Positions 26,770 through 36,537 of a stretch of DNA of 64,000 nt are shown here, piece by piece (the stretch's first letter is position 1; each line of letters starts with the position of its first letter). The position numbers and the translations under genes were made by a program. The notes beneath the pieces were generated by a model. The model worked only from the letters and a program-made list of their open reading frames with translations. It was not told where the DNA came from and ran no database searches. Origin of the DNA: JBCCTX01 sp964652565. GTDB lineage: Bacteria > Bacteroidota > Bacteroidia > J057. The DNA lies in the NCBI GenBank assembly GCA_964652565.1, contig CAZZEC010000001.1:37626-101625 (forward strand), written 5' to 3'.

Positions 26770-27408
26770 CTATATGGGAAGTGTGTTATACTTAGCATAG
26801 CTTGGTGGTTGAACACCTTTCATTCTTAAGTAAGTTATTGCTTGTGCCCTATGATGCGCGGTATGATTTTCTCCACGGAGAATCATGTGGAAATTCGAAT
26901 GTCCCTCGAAAGGCCATGGTTTTGGCTTATCTCTACCTTTAGTTAATTCGTCATCACTTATTTTGACTATTTGATCTATTGAAAAATCAAAAGATTCTGC
27001 TAAATAGTTTTTAACTATATTCTTGTTTTCCAGAGTGGATCGATGGTTCAGGGTATCAAATTTAAAAATGTCGATACCATCTGGATGATCGATCATATAT
27101 GGCATGGAAGAAATATCCTCCAGGGTAGCTTGGCTTTCAATACCCTTACCGTCTAATAAAAATCCCATAAAGAGATTATTCCAAAAGCCCAGATGGATAA
27201 GATGCTGTATGAAAGTTAGTTGTTCTTCACTAGGCGTAAATTCAATATGTTCTTCAGGCATGGCATCTAATACAGCTATTGTATATTCTTTTGATCTTTT
27301 CCAACGATCTACCAACTCAAGGATTAGTGTATTACTTTTTGTTTTGATAGAAGGGACAAGCACTAAGGGTAAAAACCCAAAATGTGATAATATAGATCTA
27401 CGTTTCAT
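26770..27408 (-). CDS. DinB-family putative metal-dependent protein with Tat-like leader
   Basis: 212 residues from the ATG at 27408; the longer frame to 27459 starts with TTG. The N-terminus KRRSILSHFGFLPLVLVPS resembles a twin-arginine signal. The rest is a four-helix DinB-like domain with histidines in LIHLGFWNN, ENHTAHHRAQAIT and the closing MKGVQPPSY. The family includes damage-inducible proteins and thiol transferases that bind a metal through three His. The substrate cannot be read. It converges on trhO and is separated from the coiled-coil operon by over 160 bp. Confidence 0.82.
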   Translation of the reverse strand: MKRRSILSHFGFLPLVLVPSIKTKSNTLILELVDRWKRSKEYTIAVLDAMPEEHIEFTPSEEQLTFIQHLIHLGFWNNLFMGFLLDGKGIESQATLEDISSMPYMIDHPDGIDIFKFDTLNHRSTLENKNIVKNYLAESFDFSIDQIVKISDDELTKGRDKPKPWPFEGHSNFHMILRGENHTAHHRAQAITYLRMKGVQPPSYAKYNTLPI

Positions 27409-27624
27409 TTCAACTATTATTAAAGAGCTAGAGATAATTAATAAATAAAATGTTCGCAATTCTACATTAATCTTTTCTATAAAAAGAAAGTATCATATCA
27501 TGGTTGACATATGTTATTGTCAAAATAAAGCTTGAAATAATATTGTGGTAATTTGAAATATGGTATTATTGCGATCAAACAATTTTTATATTTGAATTTT
27601 ATATTTACAAAATATCTCAGCACT

Positions 27625-30150
27625 TTACATGAGTTGTTCAGCCTGCTCAACCCATCTTTCTGAAGCTATCTGACCTAATGTAAGCTCTAGTAGCTTTGTA
27701 ACAGTTTGAACCTCCTCATCTGTAAAATTGGCTATCTGTCTGAAGGTAAAAATATTGATCAGGTTAAGTAGCTCTTCTGTAAATTCATCGATGCCTTCAA
27801 TTCTCTGTAAATTATCTCGTTGGGAAGAATAGGCTGTCCCTATACGACCATAATCGAGTCTCGTCCATACCGCACGTTCTTTTATCCTGATTTTCATCAA
27901 TTCTTTTTCCTCGTTACTCAATTTAGGCGTAAAGGTACTGCTGATGGCAGGTCCCTGATTGCCCACATTCAGGGTTTCTAATTCATCAATTTTTTGTTGA
28001 AGGGATCGTATTTCCAAGATGAGCCTTGTATTTTCTGCGGCTTTATCCACGCTATCTTGAGCAGCTATTCCGGCAGATTGTTGCAGCTCTTCAATCCTTA
28101 AAAGAAGTTGATCCTTTTCCTCCTCAAGATACCTTGGATCTAGATTGTCGAATGAAGCACCTTCATCCTGATTGAGTTTTTCAGCCTGAAGGCTAATATT
28201 TTTCAGCTCAAGGTTTAAGCGAATATTTTCAGCCTCTCTATCAGCATTATCCTGAGCAGCTAAATGAGCCGTTTCCTGGAGTTCTTCGATTTGGCGCGTT
28301 AATTCTCCTTTTTCCGCTTCAAGGTTTTGGAGTTTTACCTGTAATTCTGGTTCAATATCGGGTACTTGTTCAGATATTAAGCTTAGGTCTTCCAAACGTT
28401 TTTTAAGTTCTTTGAGTTCAAGTGTAAGTCGTATATTTTCTGCTTCGCGATCGATATTTTCTTGTGCTGCAAGCTCAGCAGTTTGTTGTAGCGAAGTCAG
28501 TCTTTGAGTTAATTCCTGTTGATCTTTTAGGTTGCGCTGCAATTCAGACTCAATGGTAGAGAGTTTCTGAGAAGACACTTGTGAATCATGCGAAGAGCTA
28601 TCCCCTTGTTCCTGAATAGCGCGTAATTCCCTGGACAATCTGACATTTTCACCTTCCAGATCTAATTGAGCTAATGCTGCTTGTTCAATACTGGAATGTA
28701 GTTGATTCAGGGCTTGAAATGATTCCTCTTTTTCTAAATTTGCCCAACGCAATTTGCCTCGAAGTTCTTCTAGCATGGATTGCTGAAGATCAGAATCCTG
28801 AAGTGTAGTTGCAAGGGAAAGGGAATCTTGTTGGAGGGGATGAATTTGCTGTTGTAACTCTTCTTTTTCCAGTAATGTCCACCTTAACTTACCTTTCAGT
28901 TCTTCTATCAACGGTTGAATTTGCTCTTGTTTCTCGAGCAAGTTGTCATATTTTTCTCTTACTTCTTCAAGTTCGAGGGATATGTTACTCAGCTCTCCGT
29001 GTTGATCGCTGGATACATTCTGTATGGTAGAACTAGCGAATTCGAGTTCTTCTACTTTGCGGCTTAGGTTTTCTTTATCTGCTTCTGCCCATCTTAATGC
29101 AGCTTCAAGATCAGAAATTCGTTTAAAACCTGCATCTGTTGAACTTTGTGCTTTTAAATAATCACTTTGAGTAAAACGCTGTTCTCCTTCGATTTCTAAT
29201 AGTCGTTTTCTTTCATTTGAAAGTTCATTTCTAAGCTTTTCAAGTTCTATGAGCTGTTCTTCTGAAGGAGATGAGGATTGCACCTGTTGTGGTGAATCGA
29301 GTAGCGACTGCTGAAGGGATGTATGTTCTTCTTTGAGTTTATTTAATTCTGATTGGAGAAGTATATGAGAACCTTCTTGTTCGAGGTGTTCAAAAGCTGC
29401 CTGTTCAAGGGAATGTTGGAGCGTTGAGATCTGTTGAGTAAGAGATGATTTATCTGCACCTGCCCACCTCAGTTCTCCTTCGAGTTCCCACACTTTTTGT
29501 TTGTCCATTCCTTGGTTGAGAGATATTGTTTGTTTTTGATCTTCAACTTCACGCTCTAGTGTTACTAATTTTTGTCTCAGTTCGTCTGATTCGTGTGTTT
29601 TGCTAGCTAGTTGTACTTGAACTTCTTCGTATTTCGTTCTATAGTCTTTAAGATTTGAAACAATATTGCTAAGTTCTATTTTTTGAGATTCCAGATTTCC
29701 TACTTTTGACTGGAGATCTTTGAGTTGTTGTTTAGTAGTTTCAAATACGGGAGAAATGTTTTGATATTTTTGTTCTATCAGTTCCAAATCTGCAATTCGC
29801 ATTTCGAAATTCCGGGTCTTTGACTGCAGCTCATCAACCTCAGTAGTCAAGGTCTGCTTTTCAGATGTTAGGGACTGATTTTTTTGATAAGCTTCCTGGA
29901 ACTGCAGATCGAGATTATCAAACTTATGAGAAAGTTCTTTATTTTTTGAATTAATAGATGTATATAGATCTCTCAATTCGTTATAATCTCTTGATTTGGC
30001 ATTAAAGCGGTTTTCCCATTGAAGATTTATTTTAGAATACTTTTTCCGGGCTCTGAGCCAATCAAGCAGATAACCAAAAAAGAAAGACCCTAATATGAGT
30101 ATCAAGGCTTCTATGAGGTGTTCGGGGACAATATTTTGGAATAAGTTCAT
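27625..30150 (-). CDS. Membrane-anchored coiled-coil protein with 70-residue repeats and C-terminal helix-hairpin-helix-like domain
   Basis: 841 residues. One membrane segment (about 12-31, ALILILGSFFFGYLLDW) is followed by RARKK, so the rest should face the cytoplasm. Residues ~40-735 are nearly all heptad coiled coil. A repeated unit is visible. LRWA-type motifs have Trp at 229, 354, 424 and 469, each followed by a K-E segment and, in several copies, by AAQ-D-ENxRL. The ENxRL motifs at 501, 571, 641 and 706 are 70, 70 and 65 residues apart. The last ~65 residues (LQRIEGIDEFTEELL, then FTFRQIANFTDEEV) resemble the helix-hairpin-helix modules of DUF4332-like proteins. It lies 18 bp after a double-OmpA gene. 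No named family; structural or filament role inferred. Confidence 0.8.
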   Translation of the reverse strand: MNLFQNIVPEHLIEALILILGSFFFGYLLDWLRARKKYSKINLQWENRFNAKSRDYNELRDLYTSINSKNKELSHKFDNLDLQFQEAYQKNQSLTSEKQTLTTEVDELQSKTRNFEMRIADLELIEQKYQNISPVFETTKQQLKDLQSKVGNLESQKIELSNIVSNLKDYRTKYEEVQVQLASKTHESDELRQKLVTLEREVEDQKQTISLNQGMDKQKVWELEGELRWAGADKSSLTQQISTLQHSLEQAAFEHLEQEGSHILLQSELNKLKEEHTSLQQSLLDSPQQVQSSSPSEEQLIELEKLRNELSNERKRLLEIEGEQRFTQSDYLKAQSSTDAGFKRISDLEAALRWAEADKENLSRKVEELEFASSTIQNVSSDQHGELSNISLELEEVREKYDNLLEKQEQIQPLIEELKGKLRWTLLEKEELQQQIHPLQQDSLSLATTLQDSDLQQSMLEELRGKLRWANLEKEESFQALNQLHSSIEQAALAQLDLEGENVRLSRELRAIQEQGDSSSHDSQVSSQKLSTIESELQRNLKDQQELTQRLTSLQQTAELAAQENIDREAENIRLTLELKELKKRLEDLSLISEQVPDIEPELQVKLQNLEAEKGELTRQIEELQETAHLAAQDNADREAENIRLNLELKNISLQAEKLNQDEGASFDNLDPRYLEEEKDQLLLRIEELQQSAGIAAQDSVDKAAENTRLILEIRSLQQKIDELETLNVGNQGPAISSTFTPKLSNEEKELMKIRIKERAVWTRLDYGRIGTAYSSQRDNLQRIEGIDEFTEELLNLINIFTFRQIANFTDEEVQTVTKLLELTLGQIASERWVEQAEQLM

Positions 30151-30168
30151 GTAAATCGAGTTAGGAAA

Positions 30169-31092
30169 TTATTTGATGGAAAGTTCTACTCTACGATTTA
30201 AAGCTCTGTTAGATTCAGTATCATTTGCACTTAAGGGTTCGGTCTCTCCTCTGGAAAGAATCATGATCTGATCTTCATTCAAACCAAATTCAACGAAATA
30301 ATCTTTGACAGCTCTTGCTCTGTCTAATCCCAAGGTAGCATTATATTCTGGATCGCCTTGATCATCCGAATGACCGATGATCATCAAGTCTCGATCATTA
30401 TGTCTTCTCAAGAAGGTGATGGTTTTATTTATAAATGTTCTTAGTGAATCGCTTATAGGGAGGTAGGTACTGTTGGGTTCAAAATAAATGAGTGGGGGAG
30501 TAGTGAGGAGGGGATCATTGATATCAGAGATTTCAGCCTGAGCTTGATTATCATCTAAAATGGAAGGTGCACGAGGGGGAGGAACATCAAATAAGTGAAA
30601 CTTTATACCCGCTTTGAGGGTCCCATTTTCTTTTAGTGAGGAATCAGCTTCTACTTCATGATAACTTTTTATCAATCTATTGGGGTCTATTCCTCTTTTA
30701 TAAAGTTCTTCGACGATGAAGTTAGACCTTGCCAGACCTAGGGTGGAGAATGATGAGTTGTTTATTTCTTCACTTCTACTGAACTTGCCAATGATTACTA
30801 GTTGAGTATAGGGGCTTATATACAGAAAATTTGCTAAAGAGTCTAAAGCTTTATCCAGGGAGGGAGTAATTGTAGTCTCTATATCAGAGGTTTGAAAGTC
30901 AAATTGATCTTCTGCTGTAATGATGGGCCTGTCTTTATAAAAAATGGCAAGCCGATCCCCGCTGAGGTATTGTTGTGCGATAACAGCATTTTCAAATTTA
31001 TTGTTGCGACATCCAGATCGGACAACACATACCCAATACCAACTTCCACCATAGAGCCAGGCTAAAAAAAGTACTAAAACTAGGAAACGCAT
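30169..31092 (-). CDS. Envelope protein with two OmpA-like domains
   Basis: 307 residues. A hydrophobic N-terminus (3-24) anchors or exports the protein. Residues ~64-168 form a degenerate OmpA-like domain (TQLVIIGKFS, GLARSNFIVEELYKRGIDPNRL). Residues ~200-307 form a canonical one, with IYFEPNSTYLP, GHSDDQGDPEYNATLGLDRA and NRALNRRVEL, which normally binds diaminopimelate of peptidoglycan. It is the first gene of a unit with the coiled-coil gene (18 bp gap), suggesting that the two proteins work together between peptidoglycan and inner membrane. OmpA-like identity is firm, the partnership is inferred. Confidence 0.86.
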   Translation of the reverse strand: MRFLVLVLFLAWLYGGSWYWVCVVRSGCRNNKFENAVIAQQYLSGDRLAIFYKDRPIITAEDQFDFQTSDIETTITPSLDKALDSLANFLYISPYTQLVIIGKFSRSEEINNSSFSTLGLARSNFIVEELYKRGIDPNRLIKSYHEVEADSSLKENGTLKAGIKFHLFDVPPPRAPSILDDNQAQAEISDINDPLLTTPPLIYFEPNSTYLPISDSLRTFINKTITFLRRHNDRDLMIIGHSDDQGDPEYNATLGLDRARAVKDYFVEFGLNEDQIMILSRGETEPLSANDTESNRALNRRVELSIK

Positions 31093-31212
31093 AAAATTTT
31101 TTTACACTGTATATTCCAGGAATAACACAACCTAATTATTTTAATCCAATATTAATGAAAAGTCGTGATAAAAACATATTTTCCTAGGTAATTTATCTGC
31201 AATGTATTGTGT

Positions 31213-32946
31213 ATGATGTATGTATTAACATTTTCTTGTTTATCTGAACAGCTGATCCACGTGAAGATAGTCTCTCGATCACGACAATCACATCCTCAAT
31301 GGCAATTGCCATACTGGCGCCCTGGGAGGTACGAACAACAAAGATATGATATGAATGTCAGAGATATCGTTGCAAAAGATGCAAAAGGGAATGCGCTTCC
31401 AGTTGTAAAGAAGGGGGCAAGAAACTGGGAAGTGAATGTTGATGCAGATCGAGAATATATATTAACGTATAGTTTTTTTGCTAATCAGCTTGATGCAGGC
31501 GGTTCCTACATAGATCACGAAATGATCTATATCAATGGGATTAATCTACTCATGTATGAAAAGGGTAATGAGCATAGCGAATGTAGGCTTTCTGTAGAGT
31601 TACCTTCGGGTTTTTCGTATCCTCACAATTTTCCCAATATAGACAATGGAGCAATTTCTTTTGAAGATTATCACTCACTTGTTGATATGCCCTTCATCGT
31701 TTCTAAGACACAGCAACTGTATCAATTTCAGGTTAATGAACTGACTGTCAATCTATCTATTCATGGAGGTAAAATCGAAAAACTCGAAAGCTTTTCCCAA
31801 TCCCTAGCTTCATTTATTGAAGCTCAGATGAATATCTTTGGGAGTATTCCCATAGAAAGTTATACCTTTTGGATATTATTATTGCCTTACAGATTTAGGC
31901 ATGGGGTTGAGCACTTAAACTCTACCGTAGTCGTTATGGGGCCTTGGTATAAATTGCAAGAAGCATCTAATCAAGACTCACTACTGGAGATTTGCTCTCA
32001 TGAGTTTTTTCACATTTGGAATGTAAAAGCATTTCGGCCTCGTGAACTGACCCCCTATGATTACAGTCGACCTGTGTATTCTCATTTACATTACATCACA
32101 GAGGGGATTACTACCTATTATGGATATGTGATGCTATGGAGAAGTGGTGTTTGGTCTTTTCAGAATTGGATAAAGTATGTGAATGAAGAACTCTCAAGTT
32201 TCTATAGTTCAGGTGGAAAAGATAATATTTCACTTGAAGCCGCCAGTATCAATAGTTGGGTAAACGGTTATAGTAAAAAGGGAGTTCCCAATCATCGGAT
32301 TTCTTTTTACACCAAAGGCCATTTAGTGGCATTAATGCTAGACTTTGTCATCAGAGATATTCATGATCATGAATTATCTCTGGATGATATCATGAGGTCA
32401 TTATACGAATTTTGTGAGAGTGGTGAACGAGGATACAGTAAGGAAGATTTTTTTAACATCATTGAGGATCTTACTCAGATAGAAATCAATTCCTTCTATA
32501 CTTCATACATTGCAGGTACCCAAGATCTAAGGGAGATATTAATAAAATTTGGAGATTTTCTTGGTCTTAAGGTATTACAGACACCTTTTGAAACATTTAG
32601 CGAATCTTTACTAGGCTTACAGGTTTACACTAAGGGCAATGAGAACTACGTGAAGAATTTTTTTCCTGGTAGCAAAGCCCTTGAGACAGGACTTGTAAGG
32701 GGAGACCAACTGGTCGCCTTGGATGGCCATCAAATAGGTGCAGATTGGGATGATATGGTGAATGCATATAGGGGGAGAAGTGGATTGACGCTTCATTTTT
32801 TCCATCAGGGCAAGCTAAATAAGGCTCAATTAAATATACCCAGGTCATTTACATATATGATTCCACAGTTGGCAATAATTAGTGAACCTGATATCATTCA
32901 ATCAAATAATCGCAGATTGTGGAGAAGAATGGCAGAGCATATATAA
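31213..32946 (+). CDS. M61-family peptidase (glycyl aminopeptidase-like) with PDZ domain
   Basis: 577 residues from the first of two adjacent ATGs at 31213; the longer frame starts with TTG. The zinc motif HEFFH is at 263-267 in SHEFFHIWNVKAFRP, followed by the distal Glu in ITEGITTYYGY, both hallmarks of M61. The N-terminal ~200 residues are the beta-rich M61 domain, and residues ~480-560 form a PDZ-like domain (LETGLVRGDQLVALDGH). No signal peptide is visible, so it should be cytoplasmic or exported in an unusual way. Its stop codon directly abuts the stop of the convergent adenosyltransferase gene. Confidence 0.9.
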   Translation: MMYVLTFSCLSEQLIHVKIVSRSRQSHPQWQLPYWRPGRYEQQRYDMNVRDIVAKDAKGNALPVVKKGARNWEVNVDADREYILTYSFFANQLDAGGSYIDHEMIYINGINLLMYEKGNEHSECRLSVELPSGFSYPHNFPNIDNGAISFEDYHSLVDMPFIVSKTQQLYQFQVNELTVNLSIHGGKIEKLESFSQSLASFIEAQMNIFGSIPIESYTFWILLLPYRFRHGVEHLNSTVVVMGPWYKLQEASNQDSLLEICSHEFFHIWNVKAFRPRELTPYDYSRPVYSHLHYITEGITTYYGYVMLWRSGVWSFQNWIKYVNEELSSFYSSGGKDNISLEAASINSWVNGYSKKGVPNHRISFYTKGHLVALMLDFVIRDIHDHELSLDDIMRSLYEFCESGERGYSKEDFFNIIEDLTQIEINSFYTSYIAGTQDLREILIKFGDFLGLKVLQTPFETFSESLLGLQVYTKGNENYVKNFFPGSKALETGLVRGDQLVALDGHQIGADWDDMVNAYRGRSGLTLHFFHQGKLNKAQLNIPRSFTYMIPQLAIISEPDIIQSNNRRLWRRMAEHI

Positions 32947-33498
32947 TCAAGATCGTTGAGGTATCCAGGGTATCTCTTTATTTCCCGTGATATGGAGCAA
33001 GTATCTACTGTAAATAAATAACCAGTCGGATAGTCTATTAAGGAAAATAATGATCTCAGGGCTAATAGTTATTTCTTTATTCATTTCTACTACCCTACGT
33101 TCACTTCGACGACATACACATCGTGTTATATGAGCAATAGAATTGGCTGAGTGTCCACCTGGCAAAATGAAATTTGTTAGTGGAGGAAGCTCTTTTTCCA
33201 TCTCATCTATATCTTTTTCCAGTGCTACTGTCATCGTGTTATTAAATTCAGGAAGCTTTAGCCCCGGTTTATCCTGATCGGCAGCTAATAATGAACCAAT
33301 GATGAATAATTGATTTTGAATATCTCGAATAAATGGCCTATGTGGTTGACATTCCGTCTGATCTGAAAGAAGTCCAAGAAATGAATTGAGTTCATCGATT
33401 GTACCGTATGCCTCTATTCTCAAATCATCCTTACTTACCCTCTTTCCTCCCAAAAGCGAGGTTTCCCCTGTATCTCCTGTTTTTGTATAAATCTTCAT
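32947..33498 (-). CDS. ATP:cob(I)alamin adenosyltransferase, PduO type
   Basis: 183 residues. It transfers the adenosyl group of ATP to cob(I)alamin to make coenzyme B12. The N-terminal KIYTKTGDTGETSLLGGKRV and the segment RCVCRRSERRVV followed by FLNRLSDWLF are the ATP and corrinoid sites of the PduO family. It starts 4 bp after the lipoprotein gene, which itself follows ispG, so the three are probably one unit (ispG, lipoprotein, adenosyltransferase). Its end abuts the convergent M61 gene with no spacer. Confidence 0.95.
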   Translation of the reverse strand: MKIYTKTGDTGETSLLGGKRVSKDDLRIEAYGTIDELNSFLGLLSDQTECQPHRPFIRDIQNQLFIIGSLLAADQDKPGLKLPEFNNTMTVALEKDIDEMEKELPPLTNFILPGGHSANSIAHITRCVCRRSERRVVEMNKEITISPEIIIFLNRLSDWLFIYSRYLLHITGNKEIPWIPQRS

Positions 33499-33502
33499 GA
33501 TA

Positions 33503-34057
33503 TTAATTAAGTTGTTGATCTATAAAATTGATGGAGATTTTGTTTTTGCTTCCATCGATCTTGAGAATGATTTCCATACCGGTGTTTGTGCTTTTTTGTA
33601 CTATTCCTTCCCATATATAATTTCCATATTTTCCAGTAGGGAACCCGTATTTTGTTGAAAAGTAAGATTCAAATTCTTTGTACAATTGATCTGTTAGTAC
33701 GGGGTCATGCAGTAATAAATTGGCAACAATAGCAGTAATTTGGTTGGTTTCTACACCATTTGCAACTAGTGGTGTATAATATTCTATAATTAGTTCCTCA
33801 TTTTCGGAAAGTGGATGAGTATATACAATACCTAAGGGGTCTTCGTAACTGGGATTATTGGGGTTTTCGTTTCTTTTCACTATAGAGATGTCATCTTGAA
33901 GTCTGACTCCTCTAAATGTACCCCCATTATCAGGTAAAAAAGTCAAATTTAATATATCTGAATACGAAGTTTTTTCCTGTTGACAAGAAAAGGATAGCCC
34001 ACATATGATGATAGCCCAACAGATAATTCTGGTAATATGTGGGAATCGAGTCTTCAA
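33503..34057 (-). CDS. Putative lipoprotein of unknown function
   Basis: 184 residues, with a TTG start because no in-frame ATG is near. The N-terminus has a basic start, a hydrophobic core and the lipobox LSFSC, so it is probably a lipid-anchored envelope protein. The mature part has a short beta-rich domain (TFLPDNGGTFRGVRLQDD, then PLSENEELIIEYYTP). I do not recognise the family. It lies 11 bp after ispG and 4 bp before the adenosyltransferase gene. Confidence 0.7.
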   Translation of the reverse strand: MKTRFPHITRIICWAIIICGLSFSCQQEKTSYSDILNLTFLPDNGGTFRGVRLQDDISIVKRNENPNNPSYEDPLGIVYTHPLSENEELIIEYYTPLVANGVETNQITAIVANLLLHDPVLTDQLYKEFESYFSTKYGFPTGKYGNYIWEGIVQKSTNTGMEIILKIDGSKNKISINFIDQQLN

Positions 34058-34068
34058 TGTGAAAGGAA

Positions 34069-36081
34069 TTAAGAAAATATCGGTGAATGTTCTGAGGCAG
34101 ATTCTGGTTCAATCCATTTTCCGTCTGCCTTAATCAGATCAATGAGTCTATCAACAGCCTCTTCAGTTTTTACAGCCTTTTCAACCACAGTTTTTCCTCT
34201 GTATAAGGCTATTTTTCCGGGGCCGACTCCCACATACCCATAGTCTGCATCTGCCATTTCTCCCGGGCCATTGACAATACAACCCATAATACCAATTTTA
34301 ACTCCTTTCAGGTGTTCTGTTCTGTGCCGGATCTTGGCTGTTGTCTCTTGTAGATCAAATAATGTGCGACCACAAGATGGACAGGATATATATTCCGTTT
34401 TGGTTATTCTCAGCCTCGACAATTGGAGCATTCCGAAAGCTGCTTTTACTTTTGTAGCATTTGCCTTTGTAAGCCAAAGTCCTTCAATGAGTCCATCGAC
34501 CAATAGAGAACTTACATTTGAAGTTAGATATAACTGTGTTTGAGCCTGTCTATCAAGCTGTAGGTGCTTGGGAAGCTTAAGATCATTGTAAAATGCAAAG
34601 GTATCCGGACTGTCAAGTTCTAATAGCACAGGCTGATGAATATGATGATCAATCAAAGAATAGATTGTACTTCTCCATAAGTAGGAAGGTATGGTTTCCG
34701 AGACCTTAAGTATAAAAATGCAGGTATCTAATGAGTCAGCAATCTGAACCAGTTCCTCTATATCACGAGGAGTAATGGTAACAAAATTAGCGATAGGGCT
34801 CTTCTCATTTGCTTCAAGCCATTGACTCAATGAGTTAAAATAAGGTAAAGCTGAACTGCGATTGGAAAGCAAGTTCCAGGTTTTTGCATTGTATATTTTC
34901 TTGACACCTCCTGGTAATTCATAAGGAGGCACATTGGCACCCAGGTAAATATAATCAGCGGCAACATCTGAAAATGCATATTTATCCAGGGTAGGATTAT
35001 AGGAGTATCCTATTGGAGTTAAGTCTTCAGGTTTTAAGCATTGATGATGTATATCAGCTATGACTCGCGGTACTTCATCTCCTCCTACATTTAATACTTT
35101 GCGAGTTTTTCTTCTATCAAAAGCATAGGGATTAAATGGAAGGTGAATGACAGTTGTATTTACTGTATCAGAAGCACGCATGGATTGAGCCTGTTCCACG
35201 AAATGGTCGATAAGATATTGAGCAACAGGCATCTCATATTCTGGTTCTTCAGTGAGAGACACTCTTACTGTATCACCAATACCATCCATTAAAAGCGTTG
35301 CGATCCCCAAAGCCGATTTTATTCTTCCATCCTCTCCCTCTCCCGCTTCGGTAACACCCAGGTGAAGTGGATATACCATATCACGTTCAATCATTTGTTC
35401 CATTAATAATCTATAAGCCTGGACCATAACCTGAGGATTGGAAGCTTTCATAGAAATCACTATATCGAAGTATTGGTGATCTTCGCAGATTCTTACGAAC
35501 TCCATCGCTGATTCTACCATTCCTTTAGGTGTATCTCCATATCGGCTCATGACACGATCCGAAAGGGAACCGTGGTTGGTACCAATTCTCATCGCGGTAC
35601 CTTCTTCTTTACAGATTTTAACTAAAGGGGAAAAGCGATCGTATATTCTTTCCAGTTCAGACTGGTAGGATTCATCGGTAAAAGATAACTCCTGAAATCT
35701 TTTTTTATCCGCATAATTACCCGGATTAACCCTCACTTTCTCCACAATTCTCGCTGCTATTTCTGCGGCGTTGGGGGTGTAATGTATATCAGCCACTAGC
35801 GGAACATTGTATCCCCTCTTTCTGAGCTCTTTTTTAATTTCAGCCAGATTATGAGCTTCTTTTTTACTTGGTGCAGTAATACGCACATATTCACAACCTG
35901 CTTCTATCATACGTATAGATTGTTCGACTGTACCGATCGTATCCATCGTATCGGTAGTAGTCATAGATTGAACTCTTATGGGGTTATTACCCCCCAGAGG
36001 TACATCTCCAATGTATACTTCTCTGCTGGGAATTCTATGGTAAGAAAAGTGAGACTTAGTGTATTTCAAGGGAAATTCCAT
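34069..36081 (-). CDS. ispG: 4-hydroxy-3-methylbut-2-en-1-yl diphosphate synthase (flavodoxin/ferredoxin), large form
   Basis: 670 residues. IspG (GcpE) reduces MEcPP to HMBPP in the non-mevalonate isoprenoid pathway using a 4Fe-4S cluster. The N-terminal TIM barrel (VQSMTTTDTMDT, VADIHYTPNAAEIAA, NPGNYADKK) and the C-terminal cluster domain (SCPSCGRTLFDL and GCIVNGPGEMADADYGYVG) are intact. Between them are about 270 extra residues, the insert of the plant, Chlamydia and Bacteroidota form of the enzyme. The small form has about 370 residues. A GGGTGG/CCACCC hairpin lies 31-53 bp upstream of the ATG. Confidence 0.96.
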   Translation of the reverse strand: MEFPLKYTKSHFSYHRIPSREVYIGDVPLGGNNPIRVQSMTTTDTMDTIGTVEQSIRMIEAGCEYVRITAPSKKEAHNLAEIKKELRKRGYNVPLVADIHYTPNAAEIAARIVEKVRVNPGNYADKKRFQELSFTDESYQSELERIYDRFSPLVKICKEEGTAMRIGTNHGSLSDRVMSRYGDTPKGMVESAMEFVRICEDHQYFDIVISMKASNPQVMVQAYRLLMEQMIERDMVYPLHLGVTEAGEGEDGRIKSALGIATLLMDGIGDTVRVSLTEEPEYEMPVAQYLIDHFVEQAQSMRASDTVNTTVIHLPFNPYAFDRRKTRKVLNVGGDEVPRVIADIHHQCLKPEDLTPIGYSYNPTLDKYAFSDVAADYIYLGANVPPYELPGGVKKIYNAKTWNLLSNRSSALPYFNSLSQWLEANEKSPIANFVTITPRDIEELVQIADSLDTCIFILKVSETIPSYLWRSTIYSLIDHHIHQPVLLELDSPDTFAFYNDLKLPKHLQLDRQAQTQLYLTSNVSSLLVDGLIEGLWLTKANATKVKAAFGMLQLSRLRITKTEYISCPSCGRTLFDLQETTAKIRHRTEHLKGVKIGIMGCIVNGPGEMADADYGYVGVGPGKIALYRGKTVVEKAVKTEEAVDRLIDLIKADGKWIEPESASEHSPIFS

Positions 36082-36537
36082 AGTAGATAAGTAATTTCAA
36101 TTATTTTATTGGGGTGGGTGCTTAAAAACCACCCTTATCTCAGTATTATTTTACAGTCCCAATATACAGGAATCCTATAGAGAACTAAAAGAATGTAGGT
36201 ATAGTTTTCATTTTTTACAGTGTATAAGATTTTGTATTCTTGAATGGGAATAATAGGAAATCATTGAATGTATTTGTGGAATCATCAATAAAGAAATGCA
36301 TATTTTGTATGTGAAATTTTAAAAGCGAAGGCAGATAAAGTGAAATCCTTAATCTTTATTTTGAAAAAGTAAACCAGGGAATTTAAATTTTAGGGGCAGG
36401 ATATTAATTTTTAGGGTTGATGTTTTAATTTTTCTCATTTAGTTTTTACTATATCTAATAATAATTGCTTTTTTGTCTCAAAATAATGAATAAACGGTCT
36501 GCTATTTGCTATTGTTTTTCAGTAACAAACATGCATT
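36082..36537. other. 456-bp intergenic region with one G/C-rich hairpin
   Basis: No gene is seen. GGGTGG (36112-36117) pairs with CCACCC (36129-36134) in front of ispG, without a T-run. The rest is AT-rich. A TTTG at 36472-36475 and TATTTG at 36503-36508 may belong to a promoter for the gene at 36538, but spacing (about 25-29 nt) is long. Confidence 0.5.

Noticed and set aside
27625..30150. Reading the coiled-coil protein as an SMC or RmuC protein
   Set aside because: No Walker A, signature or Walker B motif of SMC and no RmuC nuclease core are visible. It is a membrane-anchored coil with an HhH-like end.
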